From Oligoflexaceae bacterium (lineage in GTDB: Bacteria > Bdellovibrionota_B > Oligoflexia > Oligoflexales > Oligoflexaceae): 14,809 nt of DNA. The notes beneath the pieces were generated by a model. It was not told the DNA's origin and searched no databases. It was given only the letters and a program-made list of their open reading frames with translations. The translations under genes and the position numbers were made by a program. Positions 1 through 7,545 of the stretch are shown here, one piece after another. Location of the stretch: the NCBI GenBank assembly GCA_947474445.1, contig CANJJY010000058.1:1-14809 (forward strand). Direction: 5' to 3'. Positions within the stretch are counted from its first letter, which is position 1; each line of letters begins with the position of its first letter.

Positions 1-2096
1 AAGCCGATCACGACCAGCAAGGTTCCCCAGGTCGGCGATTTGAACAGATCGATGATGCTCTTTTGAAAAATCACCAGCATGAGAGTGCCTGGCATCATGC
101 CGAACAGAGTTGCGGCCAGAAATTTGAGGAAAGGAATGCGACCGGTACCGGCTGCGAGATTGATCACAGAACTCGGAGCGATGGGGACGATGCGCAAGAG
201 GACTATCGCCAGAAAATGACCTTCTTCGATCCGATTGAGAATATCGCGGGTTCGGCGCCCAAAGAACTGTCGGAAGAAGAAACGTCCCGCCAAGAGGCCC
301 ATCAGATAGCCTGCACTGACGTTTGCCACCACGCCGAGCCCAATATAAGCAAAGGCCCATTGCATAGGATAAAGGCTTGCCGTGACGATGATCAGGAGGT
401 TGATAGGGAAGAAAAGCAGGCAAGCTATACCGTAGAACATGGGGACATAGAGCAAAGTCCTGGTTTCGCCGGCACCCAAGCCTTCAAAAAGGTTTTTCAA
501 ACCCTGGCGATGCAAGTAATCGGGCAGGGGCGTGTAAGTCCAGACGGCAGCGAGCAGGAGGGCGATCAAGACAGTCAGGACGAGCGCCATCGTGCGGCCC
601 GACATTCCGAGGCGTCGGTTGATGGCTTCTGACATCTTACCCCAACGATCCATGACGTGTTCGATCGGGGTGGGCTTTTCCATGTCCAGGAGTTCTGTAT
701 CGATCCAAGCTAATTCCACATCGGGCGAAACGTCTAAGGGAGCCAGATGCCTATCAGGCGAGACGAGAGCCAATCGCTCGATGATGGAAGCTAGGGACTC
801 TCCAGCGGCTATCGAGGAAGCGAAAAAAGTCGGTGCACCCTCGGCAAAATGACTCAAAAAACCGCCGAGGGCGCGCTGCACCCGCTCCTGGAGCTCAGGC
901 TGCCCCTGGGCATCGATGCAGGCATTGCATTCGGTATCAAGACCCATCGAGCGATTGTTGAGATTAGCCGAGCCGACGCAGAGATAGAGGTCGTCGATCA
1001 CGAGGAGCTTACTGTGGACGGTGACATATTTATTGTGCTTCTCAATGATGCGATCAAAGGGAAAATAGATGTGCAGGCGCTTGTGCTTATCGCTGGCCAA
1101 TAGTTTTTGCAGGGCCGCTGTTTGCAGCAGACCCATGGTCTTTTTTTCGAGCCAGCCCCCGGATTTCTTAGGCAAGACGATGATCACCTCGGGGCCTTCG
1201 TCCTGCTGGCCGATGGCGGCCAGTGTTGCGACGATCTGCTGCGAGGTGAGATATTGATTTTCGATGTAGATCCAGCGCTTCGCTAAGGGCATGATCTCGC
1301 TATAGAAATGTGCAATCTCGTCGACCTCGGGATAATCGCGGAACTGCGGAAAGGTTCGCGAAAGAGCCAAGGGAGCCGCTGGAAAATGCGCGACGGCAGC
1401 TTCGGACAGCAAACGGGGTCGTTGCAGAAAGGCAGGCGCACGCAGTTGAACGCGGGTGCCGGTCGCCCGAAGCCAACGTCCCCGAAAGAGCTGAGCCAGA
1501 TCATGAGCCGAGGGACCGACGATGCCGAGTTGCATGTCGTGAAAAGGTGGATAGAATTCGCCATCGGGATCGCGACGCAGCGGATGCTCGGCGAGATGGT
1601 GGTGGGTGTCCCATCGGCGAATGGTCAGATCAAGACCGCCGACAAAAGCCAATTGATCATCGACGACAACTATCTTTTGATGGTGCGAAGCGCTGAGAGG
1701 ATGATGCGCATCGAGGGAGAAATGCATACGCGGATGACTCTGCCACGCCATTCGCAAGCTTTGCAGCTTTTCTCGTTCGAGCAAGAAGACCGGTGAGAAA
1801 TCCCAGCCGAGAATATAGATCTGAAGACTCGGACAATTCTCCAGAAGGCGATGGAGAAAGGCGCCGAGATGCCAATACTGAGGCGTACGAGGAGCAAGAC
1901 GTTCCGGAGCGAGGTCGGTCGCCAGATGCATATCCCAGCCCAAGATAAAGAGGTGGGAGCGAGCCTGCTCAGCGGCGTCGATAAAGGCTTTGAAGTAACT
2001 GTCAGCGTCGGCAAAGACAGCGCAGTCCTGATCCTTGTGATAGGTCCACGTATTACTCGGGTTCCACGGTGATGGCCACAGGGACGATGAGAACAT
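1..2096 (-). CDS. Phospholipase D / VTT-domain membrane protein (3' end outside window)
   Basis: Read on the minus strand, one open frame runs from an ATG at 2096 to the left edge, giving at least 698 codons with no stop; the C-terminus is missing. Two HKD catalytic motifs of the phospholipase D superfamily are visible: H139-x-K141-x4-D146 followed by FVGGLDL, and H361-x-K363-x4-D368 followed by VGSANLNNRS. Near residue 280 is IYIENQYLTS, typical of the eukaryote-like PLD branch. A hydrophobic segment at about 503-521 leads into a VTT (SNARE-associated, DedA/TVP38-like) domain from about 540, with the conserved pattern LRIVPIAPSSVINLAAGTGR. Known proteins of this fused type run to about 700-740 residues, so little is lost. 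The PLD half should hydrolyse or transfer phosphatidyl groups on phospholipids; the VTT half anchors it in the inner membrane and may relate to lipid scrambling. No strong Shine-Dalgarno precedes the ATG, but a TAG lies ten codons upstream in frame, so this is the first usable ATG. Confidence 0.93.
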   Translation of the reverse strand, partial: MFSSSLWPSPWNPSNTWTYHKDQDCAVFADADSYFKAFIDAAEQARSHLFILGWDMHLATDLAPERLAPRTPQYWHLGAFLHRLLENCPSLQIYILGWDFSPVFLLEREKLQSLRMAWQSHPRMHFSLDAHHPLSASHHQKIVVVDDQLAFVGGLDLTIRRWDTHHHLAEHPLRRDPDGEFYPPFHDMQLGIVGPSAHDLAQLFRGRWLRATGTRVQLRAPAFLQRPRLLSEAAVAHFPAAPLALSRTFPQFRDYPEVDEIAHFYSEIMPLAKRWIYIENQYLTSQQIVATLAAIGQQDEGPEVIIVLPKKSGGWLEKKTMGLLQTAALQKLLASDKHKRLHIYFPFDRIIEKHNKYVTVHSKLLVIDDLYLCVGSANLNNRSMGLDTECNACIDAQGQPELQERVQRALGGFLSHFAEGAPTFFASSIAAGESLASIIERLALVSPDRHLAPLDVSPDVELAWIDTELLDMEKPTPIEHVMDRWGKMSEAINRRLGMSGRTMALVLTVLIALLLAAVWTYTPLPDYLHRQGLKNLFEGLGAGETRTLLYVPMFYGIACLLFFPINLLIIVTASLYPMQWAFAYIGLGVVANVSAGYLMGLLAGRFFFRQFFGRRTRDILNRIEEGHFLAIVLLRIVPIAPSSVINLAAGTGRIPFLKFLAATLFGMMPGTLMLVIFQKSIIDLFKSPTWGTLLVVIG

Positions 2097-2208
2097 ATCT
2101 TTAGGCTTTTTCTGTCTCAGAATCTACCTCGCGTGCTGGATGCAGATCATCGCATCGGTCTCGCCCAAAAGAGATGCTCTTCAAAACCCAAGAGAAGGAT
2201 TTTTGAAC

Positions 2209-2535
2209 TCAAGTTCCTCCCGGTTTGACCTTGTTCAAAAGCGCCTTGAGTAGACGTTCCGTCACGCTTCCCGCCAAATCACGAATCAAGGGATTCTGAG
2301 TCAATTCCCGCACGAGCTCATCTTTGGCGGTTTGATCGCTCCGGTACCGGGTGAGAGCCGACTGTAGAGCCTGCAAAAGTTGCTGGCGTTTCTCCTCGGA
2401 GAGGGAGTGAAAGGTATCGGCCAAGATACTGAGAAGGAGTTGACCCGAACCCAAAGAGGCCGCATCCACCCTGTCCTTAATGGCGTTCTGAGCCAACTGC
2501 TTGGCAGCGTCTATCCATCCGTTCAAGAGATCCAT
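2209..2535 (-). CDS. Hypothetical 108-residue helical protein
   Basis: I do not recognise this family. The ATG at 2535 is preceded by a near-perfect Shine-Dalgarno, AAGGAGGA (complement of 2544-2551), at good spacing, which is the main reason to accept the gene. The predicted protein is soluble, rich in Leu, Ala, Gln and charged residues, and looks almost entirely alpha-helical. It has no signal peptide, membrane segment, cysteines or recognisable catalytic motif. It ends in a basic, Gly-rich tail (LLNKVKPGGT). The gene lies 112 nt upstream of the PLD-VTT gene on the same strand and could be cotranscribed with it; no terminator is visible between them. A small helical adaptor or structural protein would fit, but that is a guess from composition only. 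Confidence 0.72.
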   Translation of the reverse strand: MDLLNGWIDAAKQLAQNAIKDRVDAASLGSGQLLLSILADTFHSLSEEKRQQLLQALQSALTRYRSDQTAKDELVRELTQNPLIRDLAGSVTERLLKALLNKVKPGGT

Positions 2536-2677
2536 ACTGGGTGTCCTCCTTGAGTCATTGAAGTCTATCCTTGAAGCCCGAGCCGATGCAAACGAGGAAA
2601 GCTGGGATTTATTACCCAGTTAGCCTAGCACCCCGCCCTAGTCAAGGACAAGAGGGGGAAGGGACGGTTCGCAGGGA

Positions 2678-2726
2678 GGGAGGTGAACTATGGCAAATTA
2701 GGAGATAAGCTGTGAAAAAGGCTTGA
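2678..2726 (+). other. Two minimal ORFs with strong ribosome-binding sites upstream of rsmI
   Basis: GGGAGGTGA (2678-2686) sits 3 nt before an ATG at 2690 that opens only ATG GCA AAT TAG. The TAG overlaps a second Shine-Dalgarno-like AGGAGA (2700-2705), placed 6 nt before GTG AAA AAG GCT TGA (2712-2726). Both ribosome sites look better than the one used by rsmI. They may be leader minigenes, remnants of a lost gene, or chance in a purine-rich stretch. It is not known whether the region is transcribed. Confidence 0.25.
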
Positions 2727-2740
2727 CCCCAGGGGGCTGC

Positions 2741-2770
2741 TGACGTCAATTCTAGGTGCTTTTGACGTCA
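2741..2770. promoter_or_regulatory. Paired TGACGTCA palindromes, candidate operator before rsmI
   Basis: The perfect 8-bp palindrome TGACGTCA occurs at 2741-2748 and again at 2763-2770, 22 nt centre to centre (about two helical turns), so both would face the same side of the DNA. A TTGACC hexamer at 2723-2728 could be a -35 element, but no good -10 follows. The pair lies 28-57 nt upstream of the rsmI start codon. The arrangement looks like a tandem dimer-binding operator. The cognate regulator cannot be named from sequence. Confidence 0.45.
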
Positions 2771-2797
2771 GGTTTTTGCTGGAACAAAGGATTTTTC

Positions 2798-3691
2798 ATG
2801 AGTCGCTCGACCGAGGATACCAAAGAGAGCGTGATTTACGTGGTGGCGACGCCTATCGGTAATCTCGACGATATCTCTTTGAGAGCCGTGCGCATCCTCA
2901 AAAATGTCGATTTGATCGCCGCGGAAGATACCCGTCGAGCGCGACTTTTGCTTCAGCAAATCGGCCGCGAAAAAGCGGAAATCATCAGCTATTACGATCA
3001 AGTAGAAAAAGAAAAGTCGGTCCAGCTGATCGCCCGGCTGCAAGCTGAGGTCCTCTCCTTAGCCCTCATCTCCGATGCAGGAACTCCATGCATTTCCGAT
3101 CCTGGATACCGACTCATTCGCGAAGCCAGGCGAGCGGGGATCAAGGTTCATCCGATTCCTGGGGCGAGCGCCCTGACTGCGCTGGTATCTGCGTCGGGAC
3201 TACCGAGTGACCGCGTGCTTTTCATAGGGTTCTTGCCGAATAAACGCAGTGCCCTGGTCAAGGAAATCAAGAGTTGGGCGCAGCTCGAAGCGTCTATCGT
3301 CTTCTACGAAGCCCCCAGGCGACTCAAACAAACCTTAGCAGCTATCGAAGAGTTCTATCCCTACGCAGAGTTGGTGATCGGACGTGAATTGACAAAGCTG
3401 CACGAAGAAATCATCAGTACTGATATCAAAGGCGCCCAGATGTGGTGTCACGATCATGAGTTTTTAAAAGGCGAAGCCAGCATCATGCTCCGCATCGGCG
3501 AACCGCCCGAAGGCACCGCGCAGAGTGTCGAAGACCTGCGGAGCCAGCTGGGTCGCGAAGCCAGCGACTTATTTCAGCAGGGATCAAGCTTGAAAGATCT
3601 TCTGCAACTTTTCAAGGATAGAGGTTTGTCGCGCGGCGAACTCTATCAATTGCTTCTCAAAGCTAAGGAGACCGATCGTGAGGAAGATTGA
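2798..3691 (+). CDS. rsmI: 16S rRNA (cytidine(1402)-2'-O)-methyltransferase RsmI
   Basis: RsmI uses S-adenosylmethionine to 2'-O-methylate C1402 of 16S rRNA in the decoding centre. The 297-residue protein is close to the usual length (E. coli about 286) and carries the family's hallmarks in order: VATPIGNLDDIS (16-27), AEDTR (42-46), SDAGTPCISDPG (92-103), PGASA (121-125) and the FIGFLP segment (142-147). These are the tetrapyrrole-methylase-fold motifs of the RsmI branch. The C-terminus ends with a helical SRGELYQLLL segment typical of the family. I chose the ATG at 2798, not one 14 codons earlier, because AAAGGA (2786-2791) lies about 6 nt before it, the added residues are not family-like, and the earlier start would sit inside the palindrome-bearing leader. 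The last 14 nt overlap the next gene. Confidence 0.96.
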   Translation: MSRSTEDTKESVIYVVATPIGNLDDISLRAVRILKNVDLIAAEDTRRARLLLQQIGREKAEIISYYDQVEKEKSVQLIARLQAEVLSLALISDAGTPCISDPGYRLIREARRAGIKVHPIPGASALTALVSASGLPSDRVLFIGFLPNKRSALVKEIKSWAQLEASIVFYEAPRRLKQTLAAIEEFYPYAELVIGRELTKLHEEIISTDIKGAQMWCHDHEFLKGEASIMLRIGEPPEGTAQSVEDLRSQLGREASDLFQQGSSLKDLLQLFKDRGLSRGELYQLLLKAKETDREED

Positions 3692-3917
3692 GAATGAACA
3701 ACCGATCCCGCCCATGTCATCCTTGGCCAGACGATATTTGATTCTGTTCGTCATCGGAGCGACATTTGGAATGGTCTTGATTTTTCTGTCGGCTCTCGGC
3801 CGCTACCAGCTGCGAAAAGATGGTCAGGGGCACTCTCTCGGGCAACCTTCACAGTCGACCGAGCAGACGATACCTGGGGATCAAACGCCAAAGGCGCCGG
3901 ACGGACATCAGCCCTAA
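3678..3917 (+). CDS. Small single-pass membrane protein of unknown function
   Basis: This 79-residue protein is not recognisable by family. It starts with GTG at 3678, inside the end of rsmI, and is preceded by AAGGAG (3665-3670) at 7 nt, so translation is probably coupled to rsmI. An alternative ATG at 3714 (residue 13) has no ribosome site. A basic stretch (LARRY) precedes one hydrophobic segment at about 19-40. A polar tail rich in Gln, Pro, Gly and Asp follows, without folded-domain character. The positive-inside rule predicts a cytoplasmic N-terminus and an extracytoplasmic tail of about 38 residues. Its stop codon overlaps the stop of the convergent transglutaminase gene. Role unknown; a small accessory or regulatory membrane peptide is possible. 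Confidence 0.7.
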   Translation: MRKIENEQPIPPMSSLARRYLILFVIGATFGMVLIFLSALGRYQLRKDGQGHSLGQPSQSTEQTIPGDQTPKAPDGHQP

Positions 3918-5740
3918 TTATAGCGGCGTAGATTTTTGTAGGTTTCTTTAAGGCTGACCCGCAGCCGCTTATCCAGCTCACTGCTCCGCGATGGTCCGTA
4001 GTGGGTTTCATTGTACAGCCGACTCAGCTCGTCCAAACGAAGGGCTTCATCGGGTATATTTTCCCCGAGCCTTTTGAAGAAGTGCCCCATCGTTTCGCCC
4101 GTCTGTCGCTCAATTCCCCTTTGCCGGGCTAAGGTCAAGAGCTGCACCAATTCTCGAGACCAGACTCCAGATCCACGCAAGCGGCCTAAGTAACGATAGC
4201 ACTGAGCCGCGAGCAGGATGCCAGCAAAAACAAAGACGAGCAGCCAGATGACTTCGATGTCTTGGGTCAGATCGCGCAGACTCGCGCCTAGGGTTCTTGC
4301 CCAGTAATCGATCCAAGCACTCGGCAAAAGCGCAACGCTGCCGCGTTCACTAGGGGGCTTCCGATGTCCTGGCACAACTGACGTCGGATCGATGCGCTGC
4401 CATCGATCGTCGACCCAAATTTCCGTCCAAGCATGTGCATCGCGGTCTAAGACCTGCCAAAAACCGCCTTTGCCGAGAGCGGTGCCTCCTTGAAAGCCTG
4501 TTACGACGCGCGCTGGAGTGCCGCTCATCTGTAAAAGACTAGCAAAGGCCGCTGCGAAATGTTCGCAGTAGCCTTCCTGCGACGCAAAAAGAAAGTCATC
4601 GAGCGGATCGCTCGGATTGAGTGTTCCCGGTTGGAGACTATACGTGTAGCCGCGAAAGTGATCGAGCAGCCGCGCGATACGCTCGGGCACGGGCGCACGC
4701 TTCAACTCTTCGACCCAGGAACGAACGCGATGGGATGTTTCGATTTTAGGATGGGGAATGTGTGGGGGGCTTCGCGGGATAAAAGAGGGAACCATCATCG
4801 CGCCAATTTCCAGTAGCGGCCAGAGGCTCCGATAGACTCGCTGCTGACTGTTACCATAGATTCCGATTTCGGATTTCCGCTTAGGCATCAGATAAAGAGT
4901 GTGTTCGAGCAGGGGCAGAGTATTGCCGAGACGCGGTTCGAGCATCATCTCATAGGTGAGAGGCGCTTCTTTTCGCTCGGGACGCACAGGTTCGTCGTGC
5001 AGATCAGACCCTTTGTGCCAACTCATGCCGGTGCTTTCTTCTAGTACAGAGGCTCGCCAATACATCTGCGAATCGAGAAGCGCCTGGGTTGCAGGTTCAA
5101 AACGGACCCGAAAAGCGAGCCGATCTGATTGAGCGAGGGCTGCGACGCGACCAGGTTCCAAGGTATCCGACAATCCAGTCACGGCAAAGTCGATGGGGTT
5201 GGGTTTGATGTCGGGAAAAAAGTAGTAGAGAGGCAAGAGGATCGCCGACACCGGCAGAGCCGTCAGCAGAATATTGCGGCTGATCGTCCAAATGGAGCGA
5301 CGAGCTTCGAGGGGCAGATGATGCAGCATGAGACTGAAAAAAATCATGGAAGTTAAAAGAAAGTAAATGAAAAGCGGCAGAGGAGGTCCCTTGGCGACCA
5401 GAATGGCAACTAGCATGGCAAAGAAACTCGCGTGTACCAGCATGATCTGCCTGTAACTCGAGCGATCGAGCATGAACATCAGACAGACGATGGTCACTAA
5501 AATCGTCGCGGTATCCTTATGCCAGAACTGAGGCGTTTCAAGCAGGGCAAAGCTAAAGGTCATGAGACCAATCAAGGCGATTAACACCCGAGGGATATCA
5601 GGGGAGCCTGTTCGCAGCCGAATAGCCTTCCAAAGCGCAGCGAGGGCAGCGCCGAGAATAAGCCAAGTGGGAAGAATATCGAACAGGAGAATCAAGTGAG
5701 CAAAATAGATGGCGATAGCGGTCGGGAGGAGTTCCTTCAT
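3914..5740 (-). CDS. TgpA-like membrane-anchored transglutaminase (transglutaminaseTgpA / DUF3488 type)
   Basis: The protein has 608 residues. The N-terminal 175 residues hold about six hydrophobic segments, as in the DUF3488/TgpA_N region. A non-cytoplasmic stretch follows, then a transglutaminase-like core with a complete catalytic triad: Cys392 in EGYCEHFA, His436 in DAHAWTE and Asp451 in QRIDPT. A single membrane helix lies at about 513-535, and the cytoplasmic tail resembles the DUF4129-like end of the family. Such proteins place a cysteine transglutaminase or protease-like domain outside the inner membrane; the substrate is unknown here. I chose the ATG at 5740 because it forms an ATGA overlap with the stop of the DUF58 gene. 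A 44-residue upstream extension is not hydrophobic and lies inside that gene. It is the last gene of the sthA-moxR-DUF58-transglutaminase run. Its stop overlaps the stop of a convergent gene and no terminator is visible. Confidence 0.94.
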   Translation of the reverse strand: MKELLPTAIAIYFAHLILLFDILPTWLILGAALAALWKAIRLRTGSPDIPRVLIALIGLMTFSFALLETPQFWHKDTATILVTIVCLMFMLDRSSYRQIMLVHASFFAMLVAILVAKGPPLPLFIYFLLTSMIFFSLMLHHLPLEARRSIWTISRNILLTALPVSAILLPLYYFFPDIKPNPIDFAVTGLSDTLEPGRVAALAQSDRLAFRVRFEPATQALLDSQMYWRASVLEESTGMSWHKGSDLHDEPVRPERKEAPLTYEMMLEPRLGNTLPLLEHTLYLMPKRKSEIGIYGNSQQRVYRSLWPLLEIGAMMVPSFIPRSPPHIPHPKIETSHRVRSWVEELKRAPVPERIARLLDHFRGYTYSLQPGTLNPSDPLDDFLFASQEGYCEHFAAAFASLLQMSGTPARVVTGFQGGTALGKGGFWQVLDRDAHAWTEIWVDDRWQRIDPTSVVPGHRKPPSERGSVALLPSAWIDYWARTLGASLRDLTQDIEVIWLLVFVFAGILLAAQCYRYLGRLRGSGVWSRELVQLLTLARQRGIERQTGETMGHFFKRLGENIPDEALRLDELSRLYNETHYGPSRSSELDKRLRVSLKETYKNLRRYN

Positions 5741-6633
5741 GCAGGGTTCTCCCACTCGGCTAGAGCCCGTAGTGCAGATCGCATGTGTTCCACTCCGCGT
5801 CCGCTCGGCAATTCGTAGGATCCTAATTGAAGGCTGAAGGGGCGATTCTGTTCGGCGCAGAGAAAGATCCAAGCGGATAGCTGACGCATCTGCACGTCGA
5901 TGCTTTCTTTGTGGAGAAGATCCAGATCAAGTTTGACCCCGCCCATTTCCTGACCTTGAAAATCCTTCATCAAGAGTTTTTGGCCTCGGGCAAAGGCCTT
6001 CCAATCGACGTGACGTAATGGACTTCCCGCTTGGTAGGGACGGTGTCCTGCGAAATCTTCGCCCGCTGCCTTCTGTCCGAGTTCGCCGTCCATCGCCAGG
6101 GGAAGGGGAAGATTTCCCACTGGCTTCGGATAGACGACCAGCTCCACGGGGAGGGGCAACCATGTCCATACATAGAACAGCCCGAAGAGGCCTCGACTCG
6201 ATATCTTGATACTGCGGAGATAGAAGATGCCGCGAGGACCGCAGCGCACGCTCAGTCCTAGGGATTGCTGTCCTTTCAAAAAGCTCAGCCTAGCGGGCTC
6301 GTCCTTGGACCAAATCTTTTCGAGATCAAGCTGGAGATTGAAATGGCCCTCGCGCGTCGCGCTGAAGAGGCTGACAACGAGTGGACAGCTTCCCCCTTCC
6401 TCGCCGAAATCGATCGATTGAACTTTGCACGTGATGCCACGCATGCTGTTGTTGGATTGAATCATGGCGACGAGGCCGAGAATACTGAGAGTGAGGCCGA
6501 CCGTATGAAAGGGGGAACTGTGACGGTAGTAGCCGAGGGCAAATATATTCAGAATAAGGAAAAAGTACGCGATGCCGTAGAGGGTGGGGATGATGTAAGG
6601 TTTGGATAGCTTGGTGGCTACCTGAATCTTCAT
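5737..6633 (-). CDS. DUF58 domain-containing membrane protein
   Basis: This 298-residue protein begins with a short basic segment and two hydrophobic helices (about 14-34 and 43-58), followed by a soluble beta-rich region and a DUF58 core. The signature is FAGHRPYQAGSPLRHVDWKA (194-213), matching the family pattern R-x-Y-x2-G-[DS]-x2-R-x-[IV]-[DH]-W, then the basic ARGQKLLMKDF. DUF58 resembles a von Willebrand A fold and almost always accompanies a MoxR ATPase, thought to be its partner at the membrane. The length is shorter than many DUF58 proteins (350-450 residues); the tail after the signature is only about 85 residues, so a complete VWA-like fold is not obvious. It starts 5 nt after the moxR stop with no clear ribosome site, so it probably depends on translational coupling. 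Its TGA overlaps the transglutaminase ATG. Confidence 0.92.
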   Translation of the reverse strand: MKIQVATKLSKPYIIPTLYGIAYFFLILNIFALGYYRHSSPFHTVGLTLSILGLVAMIQSNNSMRGITCKVQSIDFGEEGGSCPLVVSLFSATREGHFNLQLDLEKIWSKDEPARLSFLKGQQSLGLSVRCGPRGIFYLRSIKISSRGLFGLFYVWTWLPLPVELVVYPKPVGNLPLPLAMDGELGQKAAGEDFAGHRPYQAGSPLRHVDWKAFARGQKLLMKDFQGQEMGGVKLDLDLLHKESIDVQMRQLSAWIFLCAEQNRPFSLQLGSYELPSGRGVEHMRSALRALAEWENPA

Positions 6634-6638
6634 AGTGT

Positions 6639-7538
6639 TTAAGGAACCGCTACTGCTTGCAAAATGGCTTGAGCGCGTTCATGACCAATCTGAGGACGTA
6701 GTTCATCGCCGCTGACCAGGCGGTGACTCATCACGGCGCTGGCAATCGCCTGGACATCTTCAGGACTGACAAAGGCCCTTTTTTCTAGCCATGCGTAAGC
6801 TTGTGCAGCGTGTAAGAGGCCAAGAGAAGCGCGGGGAGAAATTCCAAAAGGCAAACGGCGGCTCTCGCGCGCGATGTCGACGATGTAATTGATGATCCGC
6901 TCGGAGACGTGCAAGGCACGAATCTCCTGCTGGCGAATCAAGATCTCCGTTGAATCGAGCAGTGGACTCAAATCAAACAGGGCCGATGCGGGATCGCCGC
7001 TGTTTAAAATACTGATTTCTGCTTCCCGACTCGGGTAGCCGAGCTCGAGTTTCATTAAAAAACGGTCGAGCTGCGATTCGGGGAGGGGAAACGTTCCGAT
7101 GCTGCGTCTTGGGTTCTGCGTGGCGATCACAAAAAAGGGCTTTTCCAGAAGATGAGTGTTGCCATCAACGCTGACAGCCTGTTCTTCCATAGCCTGGAGA
7201 AAAGCACTCTGAGTCTTCGGTGAGGCCCGATTGAGCTCATCACCGAGAACGAGTTGGCTGAAGAGGGGGCCCGGTTGAAAGTGAAACTGCTGGCGATCCC
7301 GTTCGAAGATAGACACACCGATGATATCGGAGGGCAGCATATCGGAGGTGAATTGAATGCGGCTGAAACGTAGATTGAGCAAACGCGCCAGTGTCTTGGC
7401 AAAAGTCGTCTTGCCCATGCCTGGCTCGTCTTCGAGAAGGAGATGACCGCCTGCCATCATGCAGGCTAAGGCCAATTTGAATTGGCCTTCTTTGCCAATG
7501 ACGACGCGACTCGCTTCTTTGATCAGAGATGAAAGCAT
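6639..7538 (-). CDS. MoxR-family AAA+ ATPase
   Basis: This is a 299-residue MoxR ATPase of normal family length. Visible motifs are Walker A EDEPGMGKTT (36-45), Walker B LVLGDELNRA with the family's KTQSAFLQAMEE (97-119), sensor 1 IATQNP (138-143), and the arginine-finger region LPESQLDRF (152-160). MoxR proteins act as ATP-driven chaperones that assemble or activate VWA/DUF58 partners; the adjacent DUF58 and transglutaminase genes are the likely clients. The ATG at 7538 is preferred over one 31 codons upstream. The extension would lie within the end of sthA and is Arg-rich and unlike the family, while TGAGG sits 5 nt before 7538. That same TGAGG contains the sthA stop codon, so ribosomes terminating on sthA are well placed to restart here. 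Confidence 0.95.
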   Translation of the reverse strand: MLSSLIKEASRVVIGKEGQFKLALACMMAGGHLLLEDEPGMGKTTFAKTLARLLNLRFSRIQFTSDMLPSDIIGVSIFERDRQQFHFQPGPLFSQLVLGDELNRASPKTQSAFLQAMEEQAVSVDGNTHLLEKPFFVIATQNPRRSIGTFPLPESQLDRFLMKLELGYPSREAEISILNSGDPASALFDLSPLLDSTEILIRQQEIRALHVSERIINYIVDIARESRRLPFGISPRASLGLLHAAQAYAWLEKRAFVSPEDVQAIASAVMSHRLVSGDELRPQIGHERAQAILQAVAVP

Positions 7539-7545
7539 AAACGCC

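Noticed and set aside
1308..1796. Plus-strand ORFs of up to 162 codons in the first 2 kb
   Set aside because: They lie opposite the PLD-VTT frame, whose two HKD motifs and VTT signature are unambiguous.
5741..5872. 44-residue N-terminal extension of the transglutaminase
   Set aside because: It overlaps the DUF58 coding sequence, is Arg- and Ser-rich, and the ATGA junction at 5737-5740 gives a better start.
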